From: Hydrogenophaga sp.
GTDB lineage: Bacteria; Pseudomonadota; Gammaproteobacteria; Burkholderiales; Burkholderiaceae_C
DNA: 8,266 nt
Direction: 5' to 3'
Assembly: GCA_011390855.1 (NCBI GenBank)
Contig: JAABRN010000506.1
Coordinates: 1 to 8,266, forward strand
Part shown: piece after piece, positions 5,945 through 8,266 of the stretch
Layout: every line of letters begins with the position of its first letter
How positions within the stretch are numbered: position 1 is the first letter of the stretch
Program-made: the position numbers and the translations under genes
Notes under the pieces: model-generated
Databases searched by the model: none
What the model was told of the DNA's origin: nothing
Seen by the model: only the letters and a program-made list of their open reading frames with translations

Positions 5945-5962
5945 TCGTCACACAACTGTCAT
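5945..5962 (+). promoter_or_regulatory. Candidate Pho box upstream of the small gene
   Basis: TCGTCAC-ACAA-CTGTCAT matches 12 of 14 scored positions of the Pho-box heptamer pair. The second heptamer is perfect and the spacer is A-rich, as in the E. coli consensus. It lies 98 bases upstream of the ATG at 6061 and points at it. A TATCCT (5984-5989) further down could be a -10 but is 21 bases away, more than usual for PhoB promoters. Confidence 0.52.
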
Positions 5963-5982
5963 GAAAATCATTGGATGCACCG

Positions 5983-6000
5983 CTATCCTTAGCTGGATAG
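5983..6000. repeat. Short inverted repeat CTATCC/GGATAG in a leader region
   Basis: CTATCC (5983-5988) and GGATAG (5995-6000) are perfect 6-base arms around TTAGCT. The repeat lies between the candidate Pho box and the gene at 6061, so it could be an operator or a leader hairpin. The arms are short enough to be chance. Confidence 0.3.
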
Positions 6001-6060
6001 GTTGCCCGAAAGCCCGGGGAGGGGGCGCCACCAGATCAACCAACTCTGCCAAAGGTACCC

Positions 6061-6345
6061 ATGCTCGCTCTGAAAAAAACCCGCAAACTCATCGAGTCCG
6101 ATCCCCACCAGGACTCAGCGGTGATTCTGTCTTCCCTGGTGGTGTCGCTGGAGTCGGACAAACCCTTCCAGCTGGCCGACCTGTACCAGCTCAACTACGA
6201 CGACTTCAAGCTGGCGCTTGATCTGCTGGCCGAATGGCGGCTGGACCGCTACTACAGCAGCAAGGTTCGGCTTCTTGATGTGTCCGTGAACATCGACCAG
6301 TTGCGCGACAACGCCAAGGCGAACGAGGCTGCCAAAGCAGCCTGA
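6061..6345 (+). CDS. Small protein of unknown function (94 aa)
   Basis: I do not recognise a named family. The product is a soluble-looking, helix-prone protein with no signal peptide or membrane segment. It has a basic start (MLALKKTRKLIESD), a central stretch rich in Leu, Asp and Tyr (LADLYQLNYDDFKLALDLLAEWRLDRYY, about residues 38-66 in parts), and an Ala/Lys-rich tail. The ATG has AAAGG five bases upstream. The reading frame has ordinary amino-acid composition, unlike the Arg/Pro-rich shadow frames, and I think similar proteins occur in other Burkholderiales. It stands alone, downstream of psd by 177 bases and convergent with phnX. The best-matching candidate Pho box in the window sits in front of it, so it may be a phosphate-starvation protein, perhaps a regulator or adaptor. 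Confidence 0.78.
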   Translation: MLALKKTRKLIESDPHQDSAVILSSLVVSLESDKPFQLADLYQLNYDDFKLALDLLAEWRLDRYYSSKVRLLDVSVNIDQLRDNAKANEAAKAA

Positions 6346-6392
6346 TCCCTGGCCCATTCAGGGCTTTGAAGGAAGACTCGAGGGGCAGGCGC
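6346..6392. terminator. Possible shared terminator between convergent genes
   Basis: The 47 bases between the stop codons of the small gene and phnX contain CCCTG (6347-6351) and CAGGG (6359-6363), a 5-bp stem with a 7-base loop followed by CTTTG. It is a weak hairpin with a minimal T-run on the plus side only. Confidence 0.25.
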
Positions 6393-7229
6393 TCAGCGCG
6401 CCTCTGCCAGCAGCGCACCCGAAGGGTGCTGGCCCAGATCCAGACGCAAATCGATGTCTCGCAACACCGGCAGCAGGCTGGAGATGCTGTCGATCCAGAA
6501 GTCGGGTTGGGCGTCTCCCAGCGATTGACGGGCCTGTTCACGGGCCACCTCACGGGCGGGTTCGTCCATGGCGCGCCACTGCTCTTCGGTCAGCCCCAGC
6601 GCGTTGCCGCTGGCCATCACCGCCACCGTCCAGCAACCGGCGCTCCGCCCTTCCAGCAAACCGGGCACGGTGTCATCCACCTTCACTGAGGCTTCTGCCT
6701 GCGTCACACCCAGGTCCTTGAAGGTCTGGATCATGCCCATGGGCGATGGACGGGATTGCGGCAAGTCACCGGCGCAGACGAGGTTGTCCGGCACGAAGCC
6801 CTGGGCGGCGGCCAACGGTGCCAGCACCTGCATGATTTCGCGGTTGTAACCGGTGGTGGAGCCGATGCGCAACCCGCGCTCACGCAGCATCTGCACCAGC
6901 TCGCTGGTGCCACCGATGAGCCTGGCGTGGTGCTGCACTGAAGCCATGTTCATGGGTGTGAATTCGGCGTAGAGCGCATCCACATCGTCGTCGGTGAACG
7001 GTGCGCCTTTGGCTTCTTGCCACGCTGCTGCGATGCGCGGCTGCTGGCCCAGCGCCTGGATGTGCTCCCACTTGGGCAAACCCATGGGGACGCGTGCTTC
7101 ATCAATGGAAATGGCCACGCCATGGCGAGCAAACAATTCGACGAAAGCCGCCATGGGCGCCTGGCTGCCGAAATCGATGACGGTACCGGCCCAGTCGAAC
7201 ACGACGGCCTGAAGGTGCTGGAATTGCAT
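6393..7229 (-). CDS. phnX: Phosphonoacetaldehyde hydrolase (phosphonatase)
   Basis: This HAD-superfamily enzyme cleaves the C-P bond of phosphonoacetaldehyde to acetaldehyde and phosphate, the last step in use of 2-aminoethylphosphonate. The 278-residue protein is colinear with the Salmonella enzyme as I remember it. The nucleophile motif FDWAGT (Asp12) is at the N-terminus, and the cap-domain ARVPMGLPKWEHI carries the Schiff-base Lys53, the same number as in the Bacillus cereus enzyme. GSTTGYNREIM is HAD motif II, and VKVDDTVPGLLEG holds the acidic motif. I place the start at ATG 7229, with GGTGA five bases upstream. GTG at 7238 (4-base overlap with the upstream stop) and ATG at 7241 are alternatives that add three or four residues. 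It follows the FAD oxidoreductase directly, so the two are very probably one transcript whose promoter lies beyond the right edge. Confidence 0.95.
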   Translation of the reverse strand: MQFQHLQAVVFDWAGTVIDFGSQAPMAAFVELFARHGVAISIDEARVPMGLPKWEHIQALGQQPRIAAAWQEAKGAPFTDDDVDALYAEFTPMNMASVQHHARLIGGTSELVQMLRERGLRIGSTTGYNREIMQVLAPLAAAQGFVPDNLVCAGDLPQSRPSPMGMIQTFKDLGVTQAEASVKVDDTVPGLLEGRSAGCWTVAVMASGNALGLTEEQWRAMDEPAREVAREQARQSLGDAQPDFWIDSISSLLPVLRDIDLRLDLGQHPSGALLAEAR

Positions 7230-7234
7230 GATGT

Positions 7235-8266
7235 TCACCATTGGTTGAAGGTGTCCTGCGCGATACCGAACGCCGTGCTGGCACCGGTGCCACTGCTCAC
7301 CACCACGACGCGCAGGCTGTCGCTGGGGGCTTCGATCAAACAATCCTGTGCAATGCCGGTGGGGTAGACGCCGGTCCAGCGTTCGACCACTTCGGCTTGC
7401 GTGAGTTTCAGTGTCAGGCGCAGGTGGCGCAGGATGTCCCGGTCCACCGCTTCGCTGGCAAAAGGCTCGGGTGAAGCCGCGTTGTGATGCGAGTCGCCCA
7501 CCACCAGCGTGCCATCGGCGCTTTGCACCACGATCAGGTGAATGCCATCGGCCAGACTCTGCGCCTCTTCTTCCTGGAGCTGGGCCAGCAGGGGCTGAGC
7601 CTGCGGCAAATCAGCATAGCCCCGGTAACGCACCAGGCTCAGGTCGCTCATGACCGCCGCGTTCAGAACAAACCCGGATTGAGGCCGCACGCGCAACATC
7701 TGCAAGCGGGTGAGCGCGAGGCTGTGGCCCTCAAGAAAGGGTTGTGCAACGCCATTGAGCTCGGTGCCGGGGCACAGCACGATGCGCTCGGCCCGAAAGC
7801 ATCGGCCGGCGGTGCGCACCGTGCCTGCATCGACCGCCAGCACCTCTTCGCCATAGAGAAAGCTCACGCCCTGGGCCAGTTCCATCCAGCGGGCGAGCAG
7901 GGGAATGGCCTGGCGCGATTCGACTCTCAATTCGTGTGGACTGTAGAGCGCGCCTGCTGCCCCGTCTGTTCTAAGTTCCGGTGCCAGCGCGGCGGCCGAT
8001 TCGGCACTGTGCAGTTCGCATTCACGCCCCATCTCGGTCTCGGCAAACGCCTCTATCACGTCCCACGCCAGCGGCCGTTGCGCCAGCAGCCACAGGCCCT
8101 GGTGCAACACGTTGATCCCGGCCTGCGGGGCCACGTCGGCCCATATGTCGCGCGAGCGGCGGGCGCGATCCCAGGTGGCGCCGGCGCCTTGCCCCGTCAC
8201 GGTCACGAAGCCGAAGTTGCGAATCGACGCCCCCACGCAGCGGTGGTCGCGCTCGATCACCGCCAC
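7235..8266 (-). CDS. FAD-dependent oxidoreductase of the HpnW/TIGR03364 type, 5' end missing
   Basis: The gene enters from the right edge. The visible 343 residues are the bulk of a DAO-fold flavoprotein, lacking the N-terminal GxGxxG dinucleotide-binding loop. The first residues (VIERDHRCVGASIRNFGF) correspond to the end of the second beta strand and the conserved substrate-side loop, so the GTG at 8264-8266 is an internal codon and not a start. The C-terminus has SSGTGASTAFGIAQ, the usual FAD-contacting closing motif. Oxidoreductases of this branch recur beside phnX, and the family was named for that link. The expected role is oxidation of an aminophosphonate, feeding phosphonoacetaldehyde to PhnX. 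I recall later work on N-methylated 2-aminoethylphosphonate as a substrate but cannot verify the gene name. The stop codon lies five bases before the chosen phnX start. Confidence 0.85.
   Translation of the reverse strand: MAVIERDHRCVGASIRNFGFVTVTGQGAGATWDRARRSRDIWADVAPQAGINVLHQGLWLLAQRPLAWDVIEAFAETEMGRECELHSAESAAALAPELRTDGAAGALYSPHELRVESRQAIPLLARWMELAQGVSFLYGEEVLAVDAGTVRTAGRCFRAERIVLCPGTELNGVAQPFLEGHSLALTRLQMLRVRPQSGFVLNAAVMSDLSLVRYRGYADLPQAQPLLAQLQEEEAQSLADGIHLIVVQSADGTLVVGDSHHNAASPEPFASEAVDRDILRHLRLTLKLTQAEVVERWTGVYPTGIAQDCLIEAPSDSLRVVVVSSGTGASTAFGIAQDTFNQW

Overview
The window looks like chromosomal DNA of a high-GC betaproteobacterium, most likely order Burkholderiales and probably family Comamonadaceae. 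The grounds are protein sequence character, base composition, and a 600-base intergenic block of hairpin-rich dispersed repeats of a kind I remember from Comamonadaceae genomes. I could not run a database search, so the taxon is an inference.

Layout, left to right. A PhoX-type alkaline phosphatase gene enters from the left edge (minus, 1-387, C-terminus outside). A GT4 glycosyltransferase (minus, 590-1828) lies upstream of it in the same direction. A 173-base divergent promoter region separates that gene from a histidine-rich, four-helix membrane protein that resembles Mpo1/DUF962 (plus, 2002-2607). A 630-base gene-free block of inverted repeats follows (2608-3237). Next comes a class III aminotransferase with a long, hydrophobic N-terminal extension (minus, 3238-4899). 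It is divergent, across only 60 bases, from a phosphatidylserine decarboxylase proenzyme gene (plus, 4960-5883). A small unrecognised gene (plus, 6061-6345) then faces a phosphonate operon that enters from the right edge: a FAD oxidoreductase of the HpnW/TIGR03364 type (minus, 7235-8266, N-terminus outside) followed by phosphonoacetaldehyde hydrolase phnX (minus, 6393-7229).

The theme is phosphorus. PhoX and PhnX release phosphate from esters and from a phosphonate. The glycosyltransferase, the PSD homologue, the aminotransferase and the Mpo1-like protein are all plausible membrane-lipid enzymes. Reading the intergenic regions by eye, I find five sites that fit the Pho-box layout (two CTGTCAY-like heptamers 4 bases apart, 11-base period). 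Each sits upstream of, and points towards, a different gene: phoX, the glycosyltransferase, the Mpo1-like gene, the aminotransferase and the small gene at 6061. Two of the five lie back to back in the divergent glycosyltransferase/Mpo1-like region.

My main hypothesis is that this is a PhoB-controlled phosphate-starvation island that combines phosphate scavenging with lipid remodelling. The least explained parts are the aminotransferase/PSD pair, the Mpo1-like gene and the 94-residue protein. The genes themselves are well supported, the Pho boxes are moderately supported, and the lipid pathway is speculative.
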